Below are positions 40,097 to 50,195 of a DNA stretch of 64,000 bases, piece by piece. The notes beneath the pieces were generated by a model. It was given only the letters and a program-made list of their open reading frames with translations, was not told where the DNA came from and did no database searches. Location of the stretch: positions 186,001-250,000 of the forward strand of contig CM048839.1 in assembly GCA_026545765.1 (NCBI GenBank), given 5' to 3'. Position 1 is the stretch's first letter. The number at the start of each line of letters is the position of its first letter. This DNA is from Plantago major (Eukaryota; Streptophyta; Magnoliopsida; Lamiales; Plantaginaceae). The position numbers were made by a program, and so were the translations under genes.

Positions 40097-40905
40097 ATGT
40101 CACCAAAATATGTGTTCCAGGTTTCACAGAGATGCTATAGCTATTAAGCTTATGAAAGTCTGCCATTCACTGTCTATAGTCTGCACAAGAATTTGTCTTC
40201 AGAAACTGGTTACACTGGTGCCATATCCACCTATGCTACTGGCCTAATTAGAACGTTGGTGCCATAAACTGATCTCATGTCCTTATCTGTAAAGACGTAG
40301 CCTGAAAGTACATGTATAGAACATTGTTCTGTACTTGGCAAAGGTCATTGATTGACCAAAAAGCATGATACAGAATACAAGGACTACTCTGGATGGATTG
40401 GGTGCATGTTGCTGAAGAACAATTATTCTCTGAAGCAGATGTATACACTAGGCATGGCTTTCACCAAACGAGGGCTCATCCCGTGGAATTTTACATCCGT
40501 ATCCCCAAGCCTATCTCGTCCAATCAAATTCCTTCGGACAAAGATACAGGCAGTTAATACAGCATATAAGGCAAGCAATCAGCAATGTGGTGAAAGTCAT
40601 TGCTATGATAGACAATGGTTCTGCTACCATATCTGCAGCAGAAGCTAAATTTTCACCAGAAGACCTGGAGATGAACATGGTATCTATCTTCATACTACCT
40701 GTTTGAACAAAATATCAACTTACATAAGCCAAATTCAAATTACACGATTTCTGAAGAGAAATTACGCATAAAAACAACTAAATGAAGCATATAATGAAAG
40801 CAGGAACACCTACTTGTAACTGGATCGACAGTGTGATGTCTGCGTATGCGATCATGAAGAACGAAAAAGAAGACCTGGAGGCATTCAATCTCTGCAACTG
40901 CTGGA
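40097..40905 (-). pseudogene. RMR-like RING-H2 protein, copy 3, RING deleted
   Basis: Reading leftward from about 40,905: a leader/first-exon region like that beside copy 2, then [16 protein letters not shown] and a degenerate membrane segment, then a frameshift and the remnant [15 protein letters not shown] in another frame. The sequence then jumps from the start of the RING (near 40,407) straight into what in copy 2 is 3' untranslated DNA (GGACTACTCTGGATGGATTGGG), so the RING finger and last exon are deleted. The 3' flank (40,097-40,400) still matches 33,600-33,890. Confidence 0.75.
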
Positions 40906-41256
40906 GCATAAATTACAAATAGGCTTATAGCATGGGATGATGGGAAATTAACAAATGAATTTGTTGGCAGAAACCAAAGCATGATACATGACTACATGTA
41001 CAAGTTATAGTATTACACAACGTGAATGACTGATATGTGTTTATAAGTTGATGAAAGCTCCTAATCAATTATTAATTCAACAGTTAAGTCAGGCTAATGA
41101 CTTTAATCTACCTGTAAATTTGGCTCTATGGAATTCTTTGGTGCAAATTCATAAATTTTCTTAGATGAAGGGTAGAAACTACAAATTCAATTTTACAAAA
41201 GCATCACTTTTGGTCCCCTGACTCTTGAACATCAATGTTACTACTTTCTACGGTAA
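40906..41256. other. Upstream flank of RING copy 3, cut by Helitron terminus
   Basis: Matches the flank upstream of RING copy 2 (about 34,996-35,345), including ATCACTTTTGGTCCC-like and ACTCTTGAACATCAATG. The match stops just before the Helitron-like end at 41,257, so the element or a later event removed the link to chimera C. Confidence 0.55.
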
Positions 41257-41599
41257 CTAGTTTATGGCCCGTCGAAATTCGACGTGTATTAGAAAAACAT
41301 ATATAAAAAATATCTCGAAACAACACATTTTTCATTCAAACAAAATGTACAAAAACATATAAACTACTACATTATTCGAAATTCCAACACATGTGTAATA
41401 AAGAGATCAATTGAAATCAATCATTTCCTGTAAAATAAAATTTAAAGAAGAGTTAACACATTGTGCTAATAGCCTAATAGTAATCATTGTAAACAATATG
41501 TTCAAGTCTTCAAGATTTGTAAGATAATAAATTTAAAATTACCTTATAGTTTGTCGAAAACCTCTTTGTATACAACATTTGTATTCGTATCATATAGGC

Positions 41600-42320
41600 T
41601 TGTCATTGGGTAGGATGCAACCCGAACCCGTTAAAACCCGATAAATTATTTATGTACGGGTACGGGTTGGGTTCTACACCCACAACCATCCAAAACTCGC
41701 CTTTGCCTAGTACCCAACCCGCTCTAAGACCCAATTCAGATCCAACCGTACAGAACTCGACTCGAATTCGACCCGTATCCAAATTTGACCCACGATCTGC
41801 CCAGAATCCGACCTGGCACAAATTTTGAGAAAACATGTGAAAAATTGATTTAGTGAAATAAAAAAATTTCGCCCAGGTAGGGTGGGGTCACCCAACCAAA
41901 AAAAAATTTCGCGCAAAACATGTGGGGAACTGTTTTGTGAGATAAAAATTCTTTGTGTGGGGTAGGGTGGGTGGACCTCCCCCCACCAAAAAAATTCGCG
42001 AAAACATTTGGAAAATTATTTCTGTGATAAAATTTTGAGATAATTTTTTTTTTCACCCGGGGTAGGGAGGGTGGGGCAAAATTATTTTCGTGAAATGAAA
42101 CATTTTCGCAGGTGCGTGAAACTGTTTTCCTGTTTTAGTTGTTTTTCAAAACTTCGGGTTGGGTTTGGTTTCTAGCTAGTTCTTCCTGACTTTAAAATTC
42201 CGGGTTGGGTACGGGTACATGTTTTTAAATTGTGAGTTGGGTGCGGGTACGTGTTATAAACCCAGTTAAAACCATCGGGTCCCACCCCACAAATTTTGTA
42301 ATGGGTCGGTACGGGAATAT
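41600..42320. repeat. GGGTACGGGTTGGG-type repeat element nested in Helitron
   Basis: Both edges are rich in CCCGAACCCG / CGGGTACGGGT (41,626-41,670 and 42,155-42,320). The middle has three imperfect repeats of GGTAGGGTGGG flanked by AATTTCGCG (41,868-42,080). It interrupts the Helitron helicase remnant close to its C-terminal end. Probably a hAT-type MITE related to the block at 16,190; ends and target duplication not defined. Confidence 0.5.
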
Positions 42321-42329
42321 GGAATAGGG

Positions 42330-45140
42330 AAATTTGTGTCGTCTGATGGACTCATCATTCTAGGTATTAATACATTTTCCCTGCATTCATTCCATATAAT
42401 ATATTTGCATCAATAACATGTTTCCCAAGATTTGTTACTAAAAGACTTGTTGTATTGCAAAATTCGGAAGCTTGATCAATGTTACGCAACAACATGATCA
42501 TCCAACCAACCTTAAGAACAATCATGTGATTAGGGAGTCCAAAACAATTGATATTATTCAGAAACTCAACCGTGAACACTTCTGAGATACATCATCTACT
42601 CTACGCAATCTATCAACAGTTAAATATTCAACGTACTCACCATGAATTTTGGAAATAACGTACTCATTAATCTCATTAACAATGTTATTTGTGGATGCAA
42701 GAATGGCTCGATTAATGTCTAACAATGATGGGTACGCAATGTCAACAATGGCATTTATGGGATCACCTAACTATCTGATGAGTAGATCATCGGATAGTTT
42801 TATATCAACCTCACCGTCATTATTTTCACCAGCAACACCATCACCGACTTGTAAAATCCACTCCGCGAACTGCCTGGTCTTGTTAATTATCTCAGCAAGT
42901 GAATTTCCAGACTGCATGTGATGTAAAATTTAATGTTAATCAACTCTATAGTCTGACAAAATAAAAGTATTGAAACAAAAAAATTACCTGCAACCTCAGG
43001 TTTTTAGTTAATTTGAGGACTTCACATGTTTGCTCCTATTTTGGATAAGCATATGGCTGCATTAACTATATCGTATCTTGTTCCGCAAGGAACCCCAAGA
43101 AGAATATGTCTGAAGTCTCCACAAAAAACAACCACAAGGCCACCAAAAGGGTTATGAAGGTGATGCATAGCATCTCTCAAGCTCCGATCAACTGTCTCGA
43201 AGCAAAATTTATTCGTCATAGGAGTCTCGGCCCATATAATAAACTTAGTAAGCCTTAATAACTCTGTAACATCAGAATTTGCACTGATCTTTGAGCATAT
43301 TGAGTCCCCATTAGGATGAAGTGAAACCCGGACCTGGCGATTGACCCGGCCTACCTACTGAGGGAGGTTTAACCGGGTCAACCCAGGTCAACTCGGGTTA
43401 ACATACTTGCATATTTTTTTAAAATTAAAAATATAATATATGTTTAAAACTCAATATATACATTTTCCACTTACAATTGATACTAAATATATACATTTTT
43501 CAGTTTCAATTGATAATAATGATAGATGACTAATAGATTAATAAAATTATTAATAATTTATTTATAATGACAAATGACCAATGCTAATAAGTAATTAGGT
43601 GCAAAAACCCGTCTAACTTGTTAATAGTCGAATCGAAGAAGATGACGCAATCTGCTATTGCGGCTGGAGAGAAGAAACCGAACGAACAGAGAGTGAAGGA
43701 GAAGGTGATTTAAGGATATTAGGTCAAATTCAATTTCTTTTTTTTTTTACATTGACCCGGGTTGACCCGGTTTTTTAGCAGGTGACGATTTTTTCCGAGT
43801 TTTTGGGGGTTTCGGCCCGCTTGACCTACTGAATACCGGTTGAACCGGGTCAACCCACCGGGTTTCAAAACATAGGTATGTCGAATCTCGAATGAGCTGC
43901 GCTACCCCTTGGAAGCAATAGTGATGCAATACCACTCGATGCAACTTGGAGAACTATATCTCCTTTGGATCTCAATCCCGAGCATAAAGTTCCCCATATA
44001 AAAGTCTTCCCAGTCCTTCCATATCCACATAAGAACAACACTCAACCTTTACCCGAATTGACAGAAGAGATTATCTTTTCCTAGATTGTACGCTGCTCCT
44101 CAGTCAATCGTGGATACAGCGAATTGAACTCTTCGCTCTCAACATCTTTATCGTTAGACGTCTCATCCACTATGAACTGGTTTATAACACTGTTTATGAT
44201 GTCATTTGAAGGTATAGGCATACCTTCAAATTGTCAGACAATTGTAGTTTGATCTTAAACGATTCTCAATCTCCAATAAAGACAAATATTTAATATGATC
44301 ATCCGCGAGTTTCAGACATGTATATTGTAATACAAAATATGAATGTAATATAGAGCATATGTATAAGTATGTCTAATAAAATAATATTGAACCACAGTTT
44401 TTAGTACCTAGATTGTTTTTTATCTTGTGTTGGGTATCCAATAGGTCATCTGATAAGAATTCGCATGCCTTCAATCAAACGTCTTTAGGAATTGACATGA
44501 TGTGAGATAGAAGCAACATTGTGAATAGATGACAGGGGAAGAAGCCTAGTAACTTGCATTAATTATTCCACTATCGTACCCCCAATCATCAAATAAGAGA
44601 CCTAAGGAACCACATGCGGACTTGTATGAATCATAAATAATACCATTGACCGTTCTGATATCATCATAGTAAGTCACACCTCTTAATTACATGATTCAAC
44701 ATGAGTCTCATGTAGTATTGGTTCTCATTAATAATGTTGACATTATGTATACACCCAACACTTTGTGATTTTATCTTTCTGCGAGACCATATCTTCTCTC
44801 TTTCATTCCAACAATAATGTTGTGGCAATTCATGATACAAAAGCTTTGGGCTTCATGATTGACTTTGTTCAGTTCGAACCACTATAAGAATTTTGACTGC
44901 TTTGCACATGGCTTCTCTAGTAATCAGGCATGTATACACCATTTTTAATGTTCACACTTTGCTAACCCTCCAAGTGGAATGATAACCTCTCAAATGCAGG
45001 ATTCCTATAATGTATGTAAAATTCTAATATTCTCCATATAGTTTCACATGCAGAAGCATACCGGTCGTCAACATGCCTCATGATTTAATCTGGAATGTTC
45101 TTGTCCACAAAACTAAGCCATATACGGTCACTCTCCTTGG
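42330..45140 (-). pseudogene. Helitron Rep/PIF1-type helicase remnant
   Basis: Pieces in transcript order: a Rep-region fragment at about 45,110-44,700 ([16 protein letters not shown]; then WFELNKVNHEAQSF); a linker at 44,220-44,050 (LTEEQRTI then EKIISSVNSGKG); the Walker A region at 44,045-43,870 (GYGRTGKTFIWGTL, VASSGIASLLLPRGSAAHSRF); after a nested transposon, HPNGDSICSKIS and the Walker B region (GGLVVVFCGDFRHIL) at 43,320-43,022; then LLRNIDQASEFCNTTSLLV at 42,500-42,370. Multiple stops and frameshifts; non-functional. Identification rests on the GKT motif and the CGDFR context typical of PIF1/Helitron helicases. Confidence 0.85.
43322..43867. mobile_element. Non-autonomous transposon nested in Helitron helicase
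   Basis: Ends TGAAACCCGG (43,322-43,331) and its complement (43,858-43,867). Subterminal sequences rich in TTGACCCGG / CCGGGTCAA are arranged symmetrically. About 546 bp, no coding region. The helicase reading resumes on both sides (IASLLLPRG... to the right, PNGDSICSK to the left), so it inserted into the Helitron gene. No clear target duplication, so the superfamily is uncertain (hAT-like). Confidence 0.65.
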
Positions 45141-45299
45141 ATATATATATATATATATACTTACACAAATACTTCATAGACCACCCCTAATTGCAGAATT
45201 CTATGTTCATGTGCGTCAATACTTCAACATCAACTGATGATTATATGGGATTACATATCTAACCAAATTTGTAATAATGGAATAGCTTAATAACAGGAG

Positions 45300-48200
45300 A
45301 CACGTTGATATTAATGATATTAAAGATATTAAAATTTAAAAAGTGAATAAAATTCGACTTAGTTAGATTAAACCTATTGTTAAGCACTTAGCCTTTTTTT
45401 TTTTTTTTTTTGACAGTTTCATTTGTATCCCTTCTTTTGTATATTTGTTACCCATTCTCATCTGTGTGCGTGTTCTCATTGTAACTCTTGGGAAATAATT
45501 TCGCACATTTACCCTTCTCCATGGACGGAGCAGTACTTTGCATTGGATCACACAGACCGTGCATCACGTGGTTTGACACGACTTCATACAGTTCAGATGT
45601 TTCTCTTTTTCAGGAAGCTCAGCACATATATAATCGTCAATCTTATATTAATGGAAGAACACAAGGAGATGCCTATTAAATTACAATAGACCTCATGAGC
45701 TACTTGAATTATGAACATGTATGATTTTGATCACATTATCATATGAATGGACCAGATTGCCCTTACTAATTGTTTTAAACATCATGATGAACTATGAACA
45801 AACCAAAACATTCCATAAACTTTTCTATCCAATATGAATTGAGTACTCTGCCACGTGACATGACAAATGGCCCAATAAGAAGCCTAGAAAACTAATTCGA
45901 TTCATAGATATATACAAAAAAATCATTCTGGAATAATATAGTAGTACATAGTGCTGCCTTATTTTCTTTTTAATAGTGAGAGATTTATATAAAATATTTA
46001 AATTATAATAAAAGCTCATATACATCAACAACTTACTCACCTGTATTTTATTTACTACTAAATAGCAAGGTACCCACATTTCGTCAATGATAACAATAAC
46101 TCAGCTAATTTACGTGATGGTGGAGAACGAACACATACTCAAGGCTATTCTCCCTTATCGCAGCCATGCAGTGTAAACTTTGACTCCGCATGAACCTCCA
46201 CCATTTAAGAATCACAAATAAAGGGTATTCTACCGTATCCAAGTCAAATATGTCGCAAATATTATTTTGCAACCACTCCAACCCCATTTGATGGAGCCTA
46301 TGGTAAAAAATAGAAGCACCAAATTTATCTTGATCCATATCAAATAAAAAAATAACAACTCGAGAAGAATATGCATATAGTTTCATTTAACTACACCATT
46401 ATACTGCCTCAATTTCAGAGAAAGTGTTACATTTTGACTTTGACCGGTCAACTGTCTTCGAGTTTGAGCACAAATTACTCATAAACGATAATAGTAAATA
46501 ATTTAATAAAATCATATAATAAAAATTTAATTACTAAATTTTCATTATATAATTTTAATAATTTATTTATTAATATCGTTTAAGAGTAAATTGTGGTCAA
46601 ACGCGGAGACAGTTGACCGCATAATAGTAAAATGTAACACTTTTTCTGAAATGGAGGGAGTAGTAGATAATATTGTTGTTAGCCGACTTTATGAAAACAT
46701 GCGAGTCATAAAGTCAAAAAGTTTTAGATGAATTCGTCTTTGGGCGACGAATTTAAATATATGTTCAAATATATTTTTCGAAATTTTGTAGATAAATTTA
46801 ATTGAGATTTAATAAGAACTATATATGCAATCAACATACAAAAAGGGTCTCTGCAAAAAAAATAAATAGTGAAATATATACGGGCTAAAAATGTAACTAA
46901 TTCCACAAAATTCGCGTGGCGATGCCACGATATATTTTACGTTTAATAATAGATAGGAATGGGAGAACAAAACAAATTAGTCGAGACAACCCCTGGGGTG
47001 GTATGTGCTCCCTTCACATAACGATCTTGGTATGTATAATACAAATCTACCAATCCAACATCATCATAAGATCACCCAATTGATTATCTATATGCTAAAA
47101 CGTTAGTCTCATGTTTAACCTGACAAAACTTCATGGAACAAAAATCTCCATTTAATGACTGAATTTCATTGAAAAGTATAACAAAGGGCAAAGATGAAAT
47201 TTGTTGATTTAAAAAGTTTAATCACAACATAACAATCCCTTTCAATTACTCCGTGTTACCACTCAAAATTTTGAACAAATTTAGTTCTTAGTTTGGCTGG
47301 CAAACCTTCCGCATTTTCAGCAACGATAAGCCATAAAATATTGTCACCAAGCAATAACATTGCCCTTATGATCCCTAGCAACAACACTAATACATCCCCC
47401 TATTTGGACTCTTCTCAACCGTATCAAAATTTCAGGCGGTAGGATGGCTGAAATTTGAATGAATCTGGTGGAGTTTAGTCCATCAACTTTAAATATCATA
47501 TTATATTATATAAAAATACCCAATTGATAATCTAAGTGCTAAAACATTAGCCTTATGTTTAACCTGGCTAAAAACTTCATGGAATAAAATTCTCGCCCCC
47601 TATTCGGACTCTGCTCAACCGTAGAATCAAAATTTATTAATTTCTTGTTAAATAGATGGGGGGGGGGTATTAAATATTTAATAAACGCTCTATTTTTAAA
47701 ATTCTGTTATTTCATTTTATTTTATTCATTAAATTTATATTTTATTTTAGTGAATAAAATGATGTATTTAATTAATAATAATATTATAGATTGGTGTTTA
47801 TGGATTCGTCTTGTCACGATGAATTGAAATATATGTTCAAAATATTTTCGGAGTTTTGTAGATAAATTTATATGATATTTAATAAAAACTATATATGCAA
47901 CCAATATACAAAAAATGAACATTATTGAAAGATATACTGGTTGAAAATGCAACTTATAATTCCACAAAATTTCTCGTAGGATTGAATTAATTTAATAAAT
48001 TCTATATTTTTAAAATTCCATTATTTCATTTTATCTTATTTAATAAATTTATATTTTATTTTAATGAATAAAATGATTTATTTAATTAATAATAGTATTC
48101 AAGATTGATGTTCATGGATTCGTCTTGTCACGAAGAATTCAAATATATGTTCAAAATATTTTTTGAATTTTTGTAGATAAAGTTATATTAGATTTAATAA

Positions 48201-48539
48201 AAATATATATGTAGTTAACATACTAATAATAACAGTGGAATATATAATTAAGAAAATATTTAATTGACCAGATTGCCCTTACTAATTGTTCTAGATATTA
48301 TGAACTATGAACAGACCAAAACACCCTCCACAACTTTTTTCAGCCAATCAGAATTGAGTATTGTGCCACGTAGGAATGAAAAATGGACCAATAGTAAAGC
48401 TTGAAAACTTTTTCAGTTCATAGATATATAGATAGATAAATAGATAATAGTCCCGTGATTTCATTTTTATGTTGAGGGTCACACTCATTATTGTAGAAAA
48501 AGATTGAAGAAAAACATTGAACCATTATTAATAAAATTA
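45300..48539. repeat. AT-rich spacer with two dispersed direct-repeat families
   Basis: Repeat P (about 150 bp: GGATTCGTCTTGTCACGA, AAATATATGTTCAAAATAT, TTTTGTAGATAAA) occurs at about 46,733-46,920, 47,801-47,970 and 48,116-48,250. Repeat Q (TTGCCCTTACTAATTGTT, CCACGTG/CCACGTA, TTCATAGATATATA) occurs at 45,756-45,910 and 48,269-48,440. Also here: the Stowaway MITE at 46,404 and an unrecognised - strand frame at 46,105-46,386 (FHYR-like, LEWLQNNICDIFDLD) without homology that I can name. Confidence 0.55.
46404..46660. mobile_element. Stowaway-like MITE, 257 bp
   Basis: Flanked by TA on both sides. Ends CTGCCTCAATTTCAGAG and complement (CTGAAATGGAGGGAG), subterminal GTGTTACATTTTGAC, with an interior that mirrors around an AT-rich centre (ATAATAGTAAAT ... 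ATTTATTAAT). Same family as 2923-3047, but longer. Confidence 0.8.
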
Positions 48540-49557
48540 CAGTAAACCTCTATAAATTAATATATACTGGATAAAACTAATAATAAGCCCAGTCACAACT
48601 TGGGACCAGTACAAATTTGAACCCCAATCAATAAAATAATAAGATAATAATTTTTTTTGGAATCTCAGTGTACACATATTGGTCCAAAAAAATTATAAAT
48701 TAATAATTACTAAAAAAATCCATATATATTTGTGTTATACACTTGAAAATTCTAAAATTGTTTAGTAAAAAATGAGTCTATGGTCACTTATTTTTTGTTG
48801 AAATTCAAATCCATATTTAGTTCATCTCTAAATCACCCCCATTGCACTCGAGAGATGTGGAGTTATCTTCTCGTACTGCAATAGAAAGTTTTGAAGAGTT
48901 GTTGTTGCTTGCAATGCTTATTTTCGAGTGACTGGTTTCAAAGCCATTGAATCATCCTCAGCTTCATTATCTACGAATTTTGAATGGTATCTGCCACTAT
49001 TTCTTTTATGCTCTGAGCTTCGTAACATTCATTGTTTTCACTGGGAAAACCTAGCAAGTGATTCATGTCCATTTTGTGTCGGTAATGCATACCAGTAATT
49101 AAGTTCTCAAGCTCACTAATGTCTTCTCCATAATTTGTATCATTTAAACAACTTGAGTCGGTTTGATTCGCCGAACAAATTTTGAAGTGTCGAAAGCAAT
49201 TTGCCATGGCCTCTTCTTGCATATTCACTGTCCAAGCTGAGACGGCCAGATTGATAACATTTAAAACATTTATCTTTTCGGGAGAAGAAATGTCTAACTT
49301 ATAACCTTCCAAACATCTTAAGGTAAAATCTTTTGCGATAGTACATTTTAAAAGCTCTTAGGATCAATTATGCATAAAAGTAAAACCTCTTTAGAAAATA
49401 TCCCGGTCTCGGGGACTTGAAAATGTTATCCCTAAATTATGCATATATGTAAAACCTCTTTAAATTAATAAATTATTAATTTATCTATTATATAATATCT
49501 CGCTAAAGTAATAAAATATTTCGGTCCCAACATTATTATTTTATAGAGGTTTTACTG
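48540..49557 (-). mobile_element. Pogo/Tigger-type (Emigrant-like) transposon derivative
   Basis: Left end CAGTAAACCTCTATAAATTAA (from 48,540), right end the complement of CAGTAAAACCTCTATAAAA (ending 49,557), both flanked by TA. This TIR is the well-known plant pogo/Emigrant-type terminus. Length 1018 bp. Subterminal copies of TAAAACCTCTTTA near 49,380 and 49,450 add further repeats. It carries a piece of transposase coding sequence on the - strand, so it is an internal-deletion derivative of an autonomous element. Confidence 0.85.
48830..49312 (-). pseudogene. Tigger/pogo transposase C-terminal fragment
   Basis: The frame from 49,312 reads INVLNVINLAVSAWTVNMQ then ANCFRHFKICSAN, the helix-rich region after the DDE domain in CENP-B/Tigger-type proteins. 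It stops at 48,971; in another frame it continues with DDSMALKPVTRK, then LQATTTLQNFLLQYE, the usual C-terminal end of plant Tigger transposases. The DNA-binding and most of the catalytic region are missing, so it cannot be active. Confidence 0.7.
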
Positions 49558-50195
49558 TAATTGTTATTGGATATCCTTCAGTTGAAAGTTATTTTGAAAC
49601 GTCGATCCGTTTATAGAACAAATTTTAATGATCAATCTAATATGTAGGGTAGATACAAAGTCTAAAGTTCAGGAAGAAGGTAAATTATATATATGAGGTT
49701 GTTTTTTTGGGTTAACGTGTCCTACGGGACCTTCTATATCGAAAGATTTAAAATGATAGGCAAAAATTAATATTGTAGCCACAAACAATATGGATATTTA
49801 CTAAAAACATCAGTGTTATATATACGTATAAAATGGCATAGAATGTTCACCGATATTAATATTATAATTATACTTAAAAACATCAGATCATTAATAATAT
49901 AGGCCATTTTCAAAACTTTGTGTAGTTTCATATATAATGAAGTATTTAATATTATATGTATATATAACATATGCTCGCGAATTGTTCACGAGTAGTCGAG
50001 ATTTTACATAGTAATCGATGCTCTCGAGCTTGAACTGAGCTTTTTTAGGGGTTGCTTACGAATCTCTTGGAATGTATGAGGCTAGAATCATAATTAGGAA
50101 AGACTTAGAGGACCAAAACGAGTTGTATTTCCATTTCTTCTTCTTCTTCTTCATAAAACACCTGACTGTGCTCTGAATGCATTTCAGTAGTAGCA
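49558..50195. other. Flank and leader of chimera C
   Basis: AT-rich, no gene. From about 50,088 (ATAATTAGGAAAGACTTAGAGGACCAAAACGAG and TTCTTC runs) it matches the shared leader in front of the other EDRF1-type first exons. Confidence 0.5.

Larger units (their letters stand above)
41257..45300 (-). mobile_element. Decayed autonomous Helitron with recognisable 3' end
   Basis: On the - strand the element ends at 41,257 with CTAG followed by host T, preceded by the palindrome CGTCGAAATTCGACG (41,270-41,284), the canonical Helitron 3' hairpin. Rep/helicase coding remnants lie to the right on the same strand. Other elements are nested in it (41,600-42,320 and 43,322-43,867). The 5' TC terminus was not found, so the right boundary is approximate. 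Confidence 0.75.

Noticed and set aside
46105-46386. 93-codon - strand frame as a gene
   Set aside because: Lies in transposon-rich DNA, has no recognisable domain and no splice-linked partners.
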